Positions 24,501-39,100 of a stretch of 64,000 nucleotides of DNA are shown here, piece by piece; position 1 is the stretch's first letter; every line of letters begins with the position of its first letter. Under the pieces are notes generated by a model. That model searched no databases, was not told where the DNA came from, and worked only from the letters and a program-made list of their open reading frames with translations. The position numbers and the translations under genes were made by a program. Source of the stretch: Branchiostoma belcheri (taxonomy: Eukaryota > Chordata > Leptocardii > Amphioxiformes > Branchiostomatidae); contig NW_017803865.1 in assembly GCF_001625305.1 (NCBI RefSeq), positions 2,117,317-2,181,316 on the forward strand, written 5' to 3'.

Positions 24501-27112
24501 TGAAGGTCATGACACATGTCACCTGCCGGTCTTAGCTGTACGACCATGGGAACAGCACGTGAAGACTTTCAGCTGTTGTCCTGGTACATGTACTTCTCCG
24601 GCCCTCTGTGTGCTTTCATTTACAAGCAGACTCAAGAGGATGGATTCAGCTTTTGTAGTGTGCGTTTTGATTTCCCCGGTGTGTTTTATATCCTTTTATC
24701 TTGTCTAGAGTCACCTCATAATCGCGAAGCTCACGAATCTCCTTAAAGAAAACACTTCCAGTCTGTTCCGCTGAAAGATGAGCTAAAGCTTGATCTCGTG
24801 TCAGCTATCGTACTTTAAATGGCCAAACACGGAAATTTAACTTGGTGTGCAGGTAAAATAGGTGCTGAATAGGTCCCTGCTAAAATAGGTGACAGCTCCA
24901 GGGGATCTTGCGGCTAGGGTTGTTGCGAAAGGTCTGGATTCGAATCCCTGGCAGGCCACATTTTATGTCCTTGGGAAAGGCACTTTACACTTTCTTCAGT
25001 TGACTAGTGAAAATCAGTACCTAACTTCGGTTAGGGAATCTCTTTCTTATAGGACGAGTAATGCTTGAGGTCCCGTGTTGAAGGAGAGCCACCCCTTGAG
25101 CACGTGAAGATCCCACCACACTTGTCAATAAGAGTTCCACGATCTCATGCCTTCGCCAAATCATGTTAACCTTTTCTCAAAGATTATGGAAATAAGAGCA
25201 TCGTTTGCATGAATTATATCAGTTGATCATATTCAATTTAATTAGAAATAAGTCTGTTCTAGCCTTTCCTCATAAATTATGCAAATGAACTCGTGATTTC
25301 AATTATGTTTAGTGATGTTCACCTTCACTAAACTTCCAAGTACATTGTATTAAGTATTGAATTCTCAGCAGTTACCACTATAAAGTTATAGCAGTTTCCC
25401 ATTAATTATGCAAATTAGGTCTTTATTTACATAATCAAGATTTGCCAAAATCTCTATCCTTCACAGTTACATAGGTCACAAGTATTTCACAGTCCTATTA
25501 TTGAACACAGCAGATTTATAGACTTTTCTTAATAATTATGCAAATAAGATCCTGATTACATGATTGCAATTTAATTATGTCAAACATATCACTTAAGCTA
25601 TCTACATACAAAAAATCACGACGATCTCGGAGATTAAAAAAAAACGTTCTACAGTTCCAGAACAAGCTGCTAGGGGGCCCAAACAAGAGCTATCTACCAG
25701 CCAAAATCCGTGACCCTGGCATGTCCAGATCGCGAGATATCAAAGCCGGACGTTCCGCTGCAGTACCATAACAAGCCGCAAGGAGACCCAAAATTTAATC
25801 ATTTCTAGCTATAGGTCTCATCAACACCTACATGTACCCACCCACCTACCAACTTTCATGACAATCCATCAAAAGCTTCTTGAGGTATCGTGCTAAACCA
25901 CATACACACATACGCTACGTAAACATAAACCTTCTTGGCGAAGGTAAAAATAGCAGTTGTCCCTCCCGCTGTGAGCGGAGCAAACGTTGCAGTCTTTCTC
26001 AGGGTTGACATCTTGAAGAACTCGGTGGTCGGGAGAAGGTGCTGAATGTGTGACAGGGGCTTGCTGGTCAGTCAGTCAGTCAGTATGACTGCCTTATGGC
26101 GAAACACAATAGCTTGGCATGTACACGCCATCGTAGTGATCACAGGCAACAATTGAATGGTAATCGACAATCCGCACATACCTCACTGTTAAACAAGGGA
26201 TCTCGTTGCTGCCTATTTGTACCAGCAAGAAGGCAGTTTAGACAAATAACATTTGGCGTGTCAAGAAATGATGGATACATCATGGTAAAACCTAGCGGCG
26301 GCTTTGACTACCTTGACAGCTAGCCACAAAGTTGTATTTTCGGTTTGTCCGTGGTGGAGTGACTGGATGTAGGCGGCATAACTCTTGAAGCCATGGAAGA
26401 ATGTTCATTATTAAATTTTAAGAGACGAAGGTCAAGTTCGAGAATGGCATTATGGCGGATTCCTACGTTACTGCAATGGACCTTTTGCTGTGAATGTCAT
26501 TTTTATTTTCTATGCAAATGTAAGGGTTTCATTTAACATTTAACATTTACCATCCAATAAGTAGTTGGTAGATAGTTGAGAGTTAGCATCAGCTGCAAGT
26601 TGGGCATTCTTCGTGTAGAATGTGCGTTCACTCCAGTGAAGGTGGAAACAATTGGTGAGAATGTCAGGCCTTCCTCATACATTGAATAGCTTCTGCAGCC
26701 GCCGGCTCTCTCTCATGTATTTGGTTTCAACTATGCTGGGCGTCTAGACGGAGTCTGCACGAGTCTTAGGCACGCGGTAAGGTGATAGGAGTTGGCCAGA
26801 AATCAAGTGAATGGGCAATAGGCATGGCAGCGATGGCATTTAGGTGGAGAAAACTTGATGACTTTTGATCTTAAGAGGTATACATTTTAGGGTAGTAAAA
26901 CGGGATTTTCAAAGTCAATGTTGTGGCAATATAGTAAGTATTGATATAGTAAGTCGAATAAACCCTACCCCACAGCATGCATTCTACTTCAGAAGTAAGG
27001 AGATTTGAGTACAGATAAGATATATATTGATGATTTTGATCATCACGGTTTTGAAGAGGCAGGGATCATGAGCGTACTGAGGACGACAAGAAAACGTCTT
27101 CTACACACACAC

Positions 27113-27190
<78 letters not shown>

Positions 27191-30100
27191 CTACTACAGA
27201 CACACACACGTATATACACAGGGTCTGAAAGAATAAATACACATAATCCTATGGCAATCCTCCCGTTTCCTGTACGCTCTTATCGCCTGCTGAAAGTGTC
27301 AATTTTAATCAAGCTCAGCAGGTCCACCTGCCGTGATGATGTCACGAGGTTATCTTAAGCTTCATCGGATGTGAACACCTCGACCAGTAGCCGCTGACTC
27401 CTCCCACTGAAGATACGGGCACGGGCGCAATTTATGAAGCTGTCACTGCATGCACGCGCAGCTTGCGGCTGCGTTGGTAGGATATTGGAAAAAACTATCG
27501 TATATTCCAACTATGCACAGGTCTTGAATGCATAGTTGATAGTTTTGAAGCAAAATTCCTTCATTTTACCATATAGAAAAACTACATTTGTCCAGTGCTT
27601 GTGAGTCGTGTAGCCTCTTCTGTCCCTGTAGCACACCTTTACTTTGATGCTAACTGTTCGCCAACAAAGCTGACTGGCTCTTCAAAGACCAAGTGGCACA
27701 TCGCTCAGCACCCGCTCCTGTATAACCAACCTTCCCTTCACCATTCTTCACTGGTTCAACAGGGTCGCAGCCACAGAGCTGTTTCTCAAACAGATCAGGT
27801 GATCCAGAACAAAAGCCCCCGCAAGATGTCTCTCAGGAACGCTTTGTTGTCCTGGAGGAATCCACAGGTAAACCTTGTGTAAACTTGTTAGCTGTCACGT
27901 CCTGACGGATGTTCCAGGTATAGTGTACAGGTGTTCCCACTTTTTAAACGGCAGCTTTGTTCACGAAGGTCTGGGGGCAGTTCGTGGTTCATCAGCGTTG
28001 TAGTCGGAAGGTGACATTGTTTGTTTTGACAGCAAACATCAGTCAGGTAGACCAGACAATTGTTCCCATACCTACAGCCAGACAGGAACTTTCTCACGTT
28101 AGTCATATTTGTAGGTCGCTATTCAGGGCCCACAAGTATTGAGCGATGTCATCGGTCATTCTGGCATTGGATTAGCAGCTGTCACCCTACACCATTAGGT
28201 TTTTCTCTGGATACCAAATTATTGTTACCTATCTTGTAAATACAATGCTATTAAACGTATCATGCGTATCATCCAACATACTGCCAGTGACATTGGTACG
28301 GTTGAAATCATACGGTCATACTGGTACGTCCATAGGTATACCAGTAAATGGCGGTTAAAAACAGATTTACATATTTGTTATGCACAGAAATAAGTAGTTA
28401 CACTATTGAGATTTCTTTATAATACAAACACTCAAAACGCTTAAAAGCACTTCATTAGAGCAAACAATCCCAGCACCTTGAAACGGTAGACCCTTGTGTC
28501 CTCCGTGCCCAGCCCTTCCCCGGAGCTCGTGTCAGGTTCCTGGCGTGTTCTCCTCCCCTACCACCGTGTTGGGGTCAACACAAACAGACGCACTTCTAGT
28601 GGTAATAGCTTTTTCATGTTCAATTGGGCGTGAAAACAGCATGCTTGTTTTCTTAAGGCACCGGTACCACACACAGGGTTGTCTAATGACTTCTGAAGGA
28701 AACGTTTGCCTACCTGTTGTTGTTTTAGGGAATTGTTTGCTTACTTAGAGGCTCTCAATGCGAATTCATCCATGTGGATGTTCAACTTAACATCCAAATG
28801 TCGTCTGTATAAAACATTGGTGCCAGACTGTTGCCTGAGCCAGATATTAGAACAGGCTAAGAAAATTTAGCCTGGATTCCCGATCGGTCAGGATCAGTAT
28901 AAAGGCGAGCTCCTCGGGACTAGGACCAATAAATTTGCCACAGAACGCATCAGTTAGACCCTGAGCAAGCTTCTCATGGTCTAACTGTCTGACATCCAGG
29001 CTAGAGAAATTCTACACTCAGTCCTATCCCGGGAGGCCGGGTACGTCGTTGACACAAACGTAAGTTGAATGTTCAAGGACATCCAGCTCGTAACCTCTAT
29101 TTCAAAACAAAATTACGGACAAGTTGTCCTTGACCCGGATGTGGACGCCACGGGCAAGACTCCAAATCCGGCCAAGGATGACCAAACAAATATACAATCA
29201 GGCAGACAGCAAGGGCGATCAAACGAGGTAATATTGTTTGTAGACAAAACACGAGGTAAACCAAGGATCTGTTCGGCTAAAGTGGCCCCTGCAAACCCGC
29301 GGTTTGGCCACTGTTGGCGCCCGTAGGCCTTCAGCGGTGTCGCGGCCTGGGTCTGGTTAGGGGCTGGTACATGCTCCCTGCGAGGTCGATGATTTCTCAG
29401 CGGATGCACGGGAAATGATTCTGCTGAGATAAGGAGCTTTGGCGCACCAATATATCGTTAGTGCCGCTGTTACTGCCGCCAGGCGCAGTCATGCCCTGTC
29501 TTACATAACATATGACCTTCATCAACTTTGGGTTCAAGGTCAGCCGAGGACACGATCAATCATTCACTCTAAACAGACTATTTAAAGCAACATACGGTAG
29601 AAGAGAGTAAGGAAATCAATATATAACGCTTTAATGAGCATGTTTTACCCATACTTCAATCAGAGATGCTTTGATAACTAATTCATGATCATCCACATTG
29701 TGGTTTTCCTCCAATGCTCGTTGAAAAAAATCTGATTGGTAATGGTTTGACGTACTTGATTGTGAAATTTAATGGAGAAAGTGCTGTTGTAAAGTAACTA
29801 TAATAACTAGACAACAAGAAGCATCTGCATTAGTTATGGTCAACAAACTGCGGCACGTCAATGGCAACGACGTCACATGCGTCTGACATGCGCAGGTGAT
29901 CACGGTTATCCCAGGGTAGAACTGATAACATCCTTGACTTGTCACTCATACCAATTGTCAAAGAGAGACATCTGTTTAAACATGCACCGTACAAAAATAA
30001 ACCTGCAGGAAATAGATGGAGGTATGTTTAGGGAAACATAATGAAGATGTCTTCTGTCCTTTAAAAGGTGTTCCGAAGTTTCATCCGACAAAGTACGACA

Positions 30101-33100
30101 GCTGTTTGGCTTCACGACGCGGACAAGTTCGTCGTAGGACGTCGTACGATTTTGATGCCGTGGAGTTTTCAAGCAGGCTGTGATAGAAATAACCACTGGC
30201 AAAGACCTGAGGCAGCATTTCCCACTACAGCTAAATTTTGCAGGGCACATGCAAGACCCAATGATGCCGTTTGCGACGAGGCTCTTACAATCAGACTCTT
30301 ACTTACAATCTCACAGCACGATCGAGTGATTGATCGCAAAGCTTAAGAATCCGATGACCTATGACACTTACGACATTCATCACCGTTCAGTAAAAGTAGT
30401 AGAGTATTAAAGGCCCATCTTCAAGCTTTAACAGATTATCAAAAGTTGTTTTGAACATTGATGGGTGACAAATGATCATGAGTTTCCCAAATTGTAATGT
30501 TTGGATTTCCCACCATCTATAGACTCACCGTTGCTTTCCCAGCCCTCTTCAATTAGAAGGTTTACTCCACCGGTAGGCGAGCCTGGCGTCTGGGCAGGTA
30601 GAATAACATCAACACGAGGTGACGGACGGTGGTTAAGCCTCCATAGATTTTTAACAGGAAGATTGCGGGGTTCATTACAAATCACAGGCTTTGTCCCAGA
30701 CATGTCGCTATTAGACCCATATCAATCAATACATGATGTGGGTGGAAAAGATGTGCAACGTTGGAACATTAGCTTTGCTGTTTACAGTAGCTGATATTTA
30801 AACTGACACATCAAAGAGTCTTAGTTTTGGGATTATTTTGATAACAACCTTTCACAGATAACATTGTCAGGCCGTTAGAAACCTTGTAATAATTAAACTA
30901 GACAAGATTCCATACATCAGTGCATCATGCTGATGTGTGCATCCTATGCAATTTCAGAGTGGCGAAAAAACTCTAGATGAGGAAATCTCTCGCAGCTTTT
31001 TGGAGTTTTTGAAAGATGGCAGCAACATTGGGTACATACATGTACATATGGCCGAAATTATAGACAGCTGTTGGTATAAACACCTAAAACTTTGTGCTAA
31101 TGTAGCATGTCATTCATTTGTTTGAGGCAGGTTAGAGATCCAAACTCTTATAGACAAATGACTAATTGTCATGATTTTATTATTCTTGACGATGTGTCGC
31201 GACTACCTTGTAAAAGAAACATATGACGTACTTGCTGATCGTCTCCTGATGTTCTTTATTCACAGGAAGGACATCTGCAAGGACAGGGACGAACCGTGCG
31301 GCACTCTGGGTAAGTAGCCGACGGCCTTTGTCAGTGGAGTTTCTTATTTACCTACTATTTTTGGCAAGAACACCGTATTGCCTTGACGACCTTCACATCG
31401 CTGGATCATTTCACATGCACATAAATTGTGTTGAGTTCTTTTATCATCGTCTAAGTCATAATTACTAGTGAAATGCATAAATCTTGTTTTCTGTCGACTT
31501 CTTTACGAGTTTTGTCAGATGGTTCTGTAACCGTAGCCGAGGTTGCACGTGTTCTCATCCAAAACAAGGCAGTAATTCAAATATATGGCCGCTACCTATC
31601 TTTGATTTTCGGCCATTTGGTGAACACCAATTGCCTTAATGAAAACAATATACCCCTTCAGCCTTCAGTATTCGCGCGACTGTCGGGTTGAATAAGTAAG
31701 TGCTGCTTTTGGCTATCGTATCGTCGTCACGTGCAAGGAATGTCCTAACCGCAAAGTCCTTTGAACTAGATCAAAGTACGAGGATCAACACGGTTAAGTA
31801 GTGGCGCTTAAAATGTGCAGCTGTAAAAGCAGCATCAGCGGGTGTTGCTTTAGTATTGTTTGCCTTCTGACGCTCCATAGAAATACTAAAATAAGTGGCG
31901 AGGCTGGAAGCGGCGTCCTGATCTTCCCCGGGCCCGCCGGAGCACGAGCTCGTCAGTTCCGGTGTTAAAACAAACAAACTCGAGGTCAGAGGAGACGTGT
32001 CCTAATGGTCCGGCACTTGGCGTTGTGTCAACACTTGGTTCAAATGAACCCCCGAGCGTCAAACTTGGACATAATCCAAGCAGTGCTGATTTGTACACTG
32101 AGACTGCAGATGTGGCTTAATTTGAGTCCTTCACAAATGACGTTTTCCTCAGAAGATTGGGATTGTGAACACTTTCTGCGTCACACTAGGCTTCAAGTCT
32201 TCACTTGTAGACTAGCAAAAGAAGACAGTCTCTACCTCATTACAATCTCCTGAAACTACAGCAGCAGCTGCCATAAACAAAGTGTTGTGCTAGCTGCAGG
32301 AAGGTCTGTGCAAAAAGACTTCGCTATGTGTCCAGAAATCTTTATGACTGAATGCAAGGCATGCAGCTGGAACATAAGTAGAAGGATCTGAAGTATGTGT
32401 CCTCAGTTTTTCTTTGCCGGGTTAGTACTTCCCCTTCGCGGAAATACTAAGAAGTGTAAATCCCCCGGTATGACATGTTATACGCACTTTTCATTAGACT
32501 GCATGTATGATTTGCAGGCTTACACTAAGTTACAGCGGGGGTACACGGTCCTTAGGTAAAGTTTAACTTTAAACATAAAAGCATTTTTGAAACATTGCAA
32601 AAAGTGATGAATATGGAGAATAATAACCGGTGAATATGGAGATATAATGACCAGTAAATAGAGCCATCTCATTGGTCAATGCCATCTGGCTATACGGTAA
32701 TTACACATGACACCTTGAGGGGCACATTACTGATCCTCGGCTCGTCCGAACTTTGGCCACACACACGCTGGCACATGACCTTGATTCCAGCATGAAACAT
32801 AGGCCAGCTGTAAAGCTGGTAAGTCTGATCTAACTCAAAGACGCTATTACATACCAAACAAATCAAAAGCAGAGGAATGTCTTCTTCTAATATTTAAAAA
32901 ATAATTGAAAGAAGACTGTGACTGGGTGCGTTGATAAAGGTAATAGGCATCCAGGAAAAAATACTCGTGGGTAATTGAAACCCTATATCACTCTTCTTCA
33001 GCGTCAATAGTGAACTAACAGAAGTAGTCAATGCCTATATACGAGCAACTGGAAAAGAAAACGGTTGGACATGACAAAGACTAATGTCATTGATATGTCT

Positions 33101-36100
33101 TGCCATAGGAACCCTTAAATAAAAAAACAGCGTTGACATTGACTCCATTTCGTCTGAACAAATATTCATTTATTGCTTATTTAATCTGTCTCAAGGAATG
33201 GCGTTCATTTCCGGTTTATGTGACCCCAACCGGATGTGCAGCGTGAACGAGGACAACGGCTTGACCTTGGCCTTCACAGTCGCTCATGAACTTGGACACA
33301 AGTAAGTAACACCATATACGTATTAACTCGTTAAAATTGGTTCATTCTAAAGTCCTTATCTTGATGATTGGGCAAAGTTGTTCATCGGGAAAGAAAGAAA
33401 CGCTGTTGGAAATGCAATTTGCTTTTTACCAAGATTCAATGGTGGCTAATAGCCTTGGCAGTCTCAATAAAGACACATGGAACACAGGTATGTTCAAGAT
33501 GTATCCTTGTGCCCTTAAAAGATCCTTGTTGTCGGTTGTTTCTGTCACTTGAATTCCTGTGAAATTAAAATCTTACGACAGCCTGTAACAATTGTGAAGT
33601 CGGCCTGTTTACCGCGATGTTTTGTTCCGTAGTTTGGGGATGAACCATGACGGGAGAGAGAACCGGTGCGTGTCGCGGCCGGACCTGTCCATACAGTACA
33701 TCATGTCGTCCTCCTGGCTGAGGAGGACGGGCAAAGTCAACCTGCAGTGGTCCCGCTGCAGCAGGGCACGGGTCGAGAACTTCCTTAGGTAGGGTTATCG
33801 TTGATGGTACTTACATGTACGTGGAAACATGTAAAGCCCGACAAATATTTTTCTAACATAAAAGTCCATCTGAATTGGTAATATATTACATTTTGTACAA
33901 ACTCAACAGCTCTCTAAAGAAAGGACTCAGTATCAGTAGCTTAAGCGCTGCGTCTTTTTCTGATGAATCAGAAGATGGTAGTTGCATTGGGTATTTTTTA
34001 GATATTCAGTTTCATACTAGGCTTGTTTTTTCCTCCTAAAACCATAGATCCAAGCAGAGCCAGTGCCTCCTGGACACCAAGAGCGAAGCCAACGTCAACC
34101 TGCAGTACAGAGAAGAGCTGCCAGGAGAACTGTACACGGCTCAGCAGCAGTGTGTCTTCAACTTCGGCAAGAACGCATCAGTCTGTCCTTATCCAGAAAA
34201 GAAGGTACATGGACTCCTTGTTGAGAACAATTTTGTCATGGACAAAGTAATAACCACCGTACGTCAATCCAAATGTCATTGGGAGCGTCAAGTTGAACCG
34301 AAAGTTGTAAGTGATTGGTAACTATTATCTTTATCCTGTCCCTGCCAGAACCGGCTGTGTGAATCCCTCTGGTGTATCGAGCCCGGTAAGGACGAATGTG
34401 TTACTAAGGAGTTTGCCGCGGTGGACGGAACGGAATGTGGCAACGATAAGGTATGATATACTTCTTGTTCCTTAGAATTTTCAGATGTAAGAATAAAAGG
34501 CATTTCGTTGTTCTTTGAATGCAGCCCTGTTAAAACGTGAACAATACATGTAAATCGGAGGTCTCAAACCTCCGGGAACTCCGTACAGACACACACGCCA
34601 TTGATCACGAGGCTTACAACATCTGAATGTTTAATGATCTCTCGTCCCTCCGCAGTGGTGTAAAGCCGGTCGGTGTGAGTATAATAAGGACCCCGTGCAC
34701 GGCGGCTGGGGGAACTGGACCCGCTGGAGCGGCTGTAGCAGGACGTGCGGGATGGGGGTGCGCTTCGCGGCCAGGAAATGTGACAACCCGTAGTGAGTGG
34801 AGACAACTAGTGCTTCTACTGTTTCATTACTTTACAGCCACTCGACTATATCAAAGTCACATAAGACCCTAGCTTGACTACATCAGCTTCTAGCACACCT
34901 TTCTCTGGTCAGGCCCATAGAAACATGAAAATTAATTAAAATCTTAATGCTGTTGATTTATGCATAAATTGAGCTAAGATGGACAAAAAATTACCAGACT
35001 GAAAACTGACTGTTACCATAGTGTTGGGGGCTGTGGTGACTGGTTTGAGGTCTTATTGGACTAGTTTTCATGGTGATAAAGAATCCTGAGCTCCTATTGG
35101 TAGTTCTGAGAATGGAAATGCCCACAAGACATTGGGGTGGGAGCTCAATCAACCCCCATGATAGAGACTATGTACATGTAGCACTAGATACAGAAGACCA
35201 TAAACCTTTAATTATGTTATTTCTAACTAATGAGTTTGTATCCACCCAGCCCCGAGTACGGCGGACGTTACTGCAGCGGCGACAGGATAAAGTACGACGT
35301 GTGTAACACTCAGGTGCGCATATCAATGTCTTACTTTTGGAAAAAGAATCTTTAAGGCCAGTATGATATAATAAATACATTATACGTTGTTGCTGCGGAA
35401 ATGGTAAGACGTTTGGGCAGTAAAACCTTGTAGCAAATGAAATATCTGCATTGACTTTGGCCAAGTGCCTCGTGATCATGCTATTATCCTAAAGGATAAA
35501 GTACTAAAGCAACAAGGTAAGAGATGTGTATGATTTGCTCTTCAAAGAGGTATTCGGAAGATAATATGTAAGTCTGATGTCACTGTTTGTAGAGGTGACA
35601 ATAACGTTGTCTGACGTTGTCGTTTGTCCAGTAGCCGTGTCCGGAGGGGAGCCCGACCTTCAGGAGCGAGCAGTGCGCCTCCTACCGACATCAGCACGCA
35701 AGAGCAAACAAGACCCAGAGCAGCCTCTGGTACCCCGTGTACAGCGAGGGTCAGTCTGTCTCTTCATGTTACGTTACATAACCTTCAAGCAGAGGTGTAA
35801 CTTCGCATATGAACTATATAACAAGAAGACTATATAGCTAACGATCATTATATATTTTCGGACTGTGTGTGTGTGTCTCTGTCTATTTGTGAAAATAATA
35901 TATCAAGAAGTAGTTCTGAATGAATCGTAATGTTATCTGGTATGTGGGCAAAGTAAAGAAATTATTGGTTTCATTAATCCAGTACAATACACACGTAGAT
36001 TAGCTACGCAGTATTGATACCTGAACGTTGTCCCCGTGTCCCGTGTGCTCAGAAAGCCCGTGCTCTCTGCTGTGCCGCCCCGTCAGCGGCCGCCGCAGGA

Positions 36101-39100
36101 CGGTCTGGACGCTGTCGGACAGAGTCATCGACGGAACGCCGTGTTCTCCCGGCAAGAGGGCCCTCTGTGTAGACGGACAATGCAAGGTCTGTTATCTGTT
36201 ACAATTTACATGGTTAATACTAGTACTTCTTTGGAAAAAGTGCTACGACGGTGTTACGTTCTTTATGTATACTCAATCTAGTAATGATGCGCCATGCGAC
36301 TGAGAAGGGAATTGCAGGGTTTTCTTCGCTCTGCAAGTACCAAATCTTTAGGTATCAAATTTGTAATTTTGAAGCGTTTATATTGTTACCTGTCCAAAGC
36401 GATATTCGCTTTTCGATATGGAATTCTCTATGTTTTGAATGATACAAATGAAGAAGGTGTTAATATTTTTGATGTCTTGATGCAATGAAACAGAGGGTAG
36501 GTTGTGATGACGTGATCGGTTCTGACGCGGAGGAGGACCGGTGCGGAGTGTGCCGTGGGAACGGGACGACCTGTCATCTCGTCCGCGGGATGTACCAACA
36601 CCAACACGGCACGGGTAAGAATGGAGGGTACAAAAACAAGGTTATAATCGCCTCCAGAATTAGAACCGTGTCTGTCTTTGCCTGGGTTACTCGGGTTAGG
36701 TCCTGACAGGGTACTGAATAGCCTCCGCGTGTCCAAGAACATAGATTTGTTACATGCACGATTTGGATACGCATGTACTATCCAAAACCGTATGTAAGCA
36801 TGATTATGGATAAAGCACAGTCCTGGACACAGAAGCCATATCCCATGCCCATTGCATGTTGTCAACGCTATACGTCAACAATGCTATGCTAAAATGGAGT
36901 AGACACAGATTAAGCTATTAATAAGTATACATGCCTCTCTAACCCATTGATACGAACTTCCTGTTACTGATATTGATTTTCCTTCAGGCTATGAGGAGAT
37001 TGTAGTCATTCCTAAGGGAGCTAGGAAGATACGTGTTATGGAGGCCCGACCCATGAGGAGCTATCTCGGTAGGAAATACTATATGTCATCAGTCAGCCAT
37101 CAATAAATATTGATAAGAATTCCTTACATTACAGTGCATGTCTATAGATACGAGGGCAATCACTATTCTCAACGTCTGTGAATATGGCGATGTTTATACT
37201 TGGCCTACAAGTGTTTTCTTCGTGATATTGGACTACCTTCTCAGCACCTGTCCTTGTCCTTGGTGCTGAATGCCATCCACCGACTTTTAGGACCTAACCG
37301 TCCCCAGTTTACATGGCAGAATGTATAGCTATTCAGCGAAAATTTCGTACAAGACATACTTTATTTCTCTTGTTATCTCTAGCCATGAGAGACAGTGCCT
37401 CAAAGCGTTACGTGAACGGCGGACGGCGGATCGAACTCCCGGGGACATTCAAGATGGCGGGCACCAAGGTGCAGTACACGCGCAAGGACTTGTGGGAAAC
37501 ATTTACAGCAGAAGGACCTACAAATAATTCCCTGCAGTTTCTGGTACGTTTGTTTTGCAACAACAGTGCAAAAATTACAACACTTGACTAGCTTCATTTT
37601 TTTATTGTTACGATATCTACTGTAAAAATATAAAATGTTTTGCGAAGATGACCTTGCAAGGACCACCTTGTGCAATTGTAGACTGGAAAAATTGTACTCT
37701 TAAGCTTGACTGCTTTTTATTTTGGAGGTAACGGTAAGTAATACATTGGCTTCGCGATCGAAACTTCACTTGACCGAAAAAAAACTCTAAATGTACATGT
37801 ACTCTTCCATGGACCGTACAGATCCTACAGCAGGACCCTGTGGTTGGAGTTGTGTTTGAATACGCCGTTGACCTGGAGAACGCCTCCCATGAGGAGAGTC
37901 CGACAGTCAACAACTACAAAATCACCAATGTTGTGGACTCGTTCAGGGAGGATGTGCCGACGTACGGCTGGGTCTCTGACGGCTGGGGGGAATGTGACGC
38001 CGTCTGTGGGGGAGGTAAGAAACTTTGCTGTTTTCTTGCGTCTACTAGCACTGCTATTGATTCATGTATCATTGGCTAAAAGATGTAACAGAGCCGGAGC
38101 AGCGTTGGAGTGATGGCGTGTTCTTGGTTTGACTCATGACTCATGTTCATTTCTTGCAGGCGTACGTCGTGGACGTAACCGATGTATGCAGCTGGTCATA
38201 CAGAATCGCAGCCTCGCGTTTGTGGAGGACGAGCCTTGTCGGAACCTGGTGAGACCGCATCAGAAGGAAGAGAAATGTAACAACGCTCCGTGTGAAACAA
38301 AGTAAGCAGAACTAAAATGTAACATTATTGTGAATATTTCACATTAGATACACATACAAAATATCCACACACTATCAAATGGCTCGTACGTATACGTATA
38401 CGCGTACGAGCGATAAGCATGACGTCACGACAGCGAGTGGTAGGCAAAAAGTGTTTTGCCTACCAATCATTTGCGTATGTCTTCCAAACATTTGTTTGTA
38501 AATGGTGTAAATAAAAACTAACAAACAAAACAAAAACACAATCTGATGAGTCACAGGTGACGTCAGTTGGCTGCTGTATCCTGTGACATGTGAGGAGGGC
38601 ACACAGCACCGTATAGGTAGTGGCCTCTTTCCGCTTACACACACACACATACACACAAATAAGCATGCAAGCAAATAAAGAAATAAACTTACGTCCCAGG
38701 TGGCGTACTGCTGGTTGGCTACCGTGTCCTGTGACGTGTGGGGAGGGCACACAGCGCCGAGTGGTGGCCTGTACCCAGGAGCTGCCTAACGGGACACTTC
38801 GGGCCACAGACACGTGCGCGGGGTCCAGACCTCCATCCGAGAAACCATGCAGGCTGAAATCCTGTCCACTGGTCGCCTCAGGGTGAACTTTTAGTCTTCT
38901 AATCTGCTGTGACGTTTGTAGTGACTTGTTGAGTGTCCCAACTGCTAATTTTCAGCTAGAATTAATGACTGTCATAAGAGTATGTAGCTAGCTTGCGTAT
39001 TTCTCAAGAAAAAAGGCCAACACACGTACAGATCTTGGTAAGCCATCAAACAAGTCATCCACATGTCAAAACCTAATTCTACAAAGTTTAGCAGCTGATG

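Larger units (their letters stand above)
22255..31265. other. ADAMTS intron 6 (9 kb): transposon graveyard
   Basis: The largest intron in the window separates two segments of the metalloprotease domain that join in frame (AAILLTR to [11 protein letters not shown]). It contains the palindromic elements at 22806, 24255 and 28868, a SINE near 24880, an 0.8-kb MITE at 25150, a (CA)n tract at 27106 and a MITE relative near 30110. No exon or open frame with a recognisable domain was seen. Confidence 0.6.

Noticed and set aside
24935-24955. tRNA-like B box
   Set aside because: No acceptor or anticodon stem around it; the following block recurs at 52.9 kb, so it is a SINE head, not a tRNA gene.
27005-27358. 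Open frame rich in His-Thr
   Set aside because: Produced by the (CA)n microsatellite.
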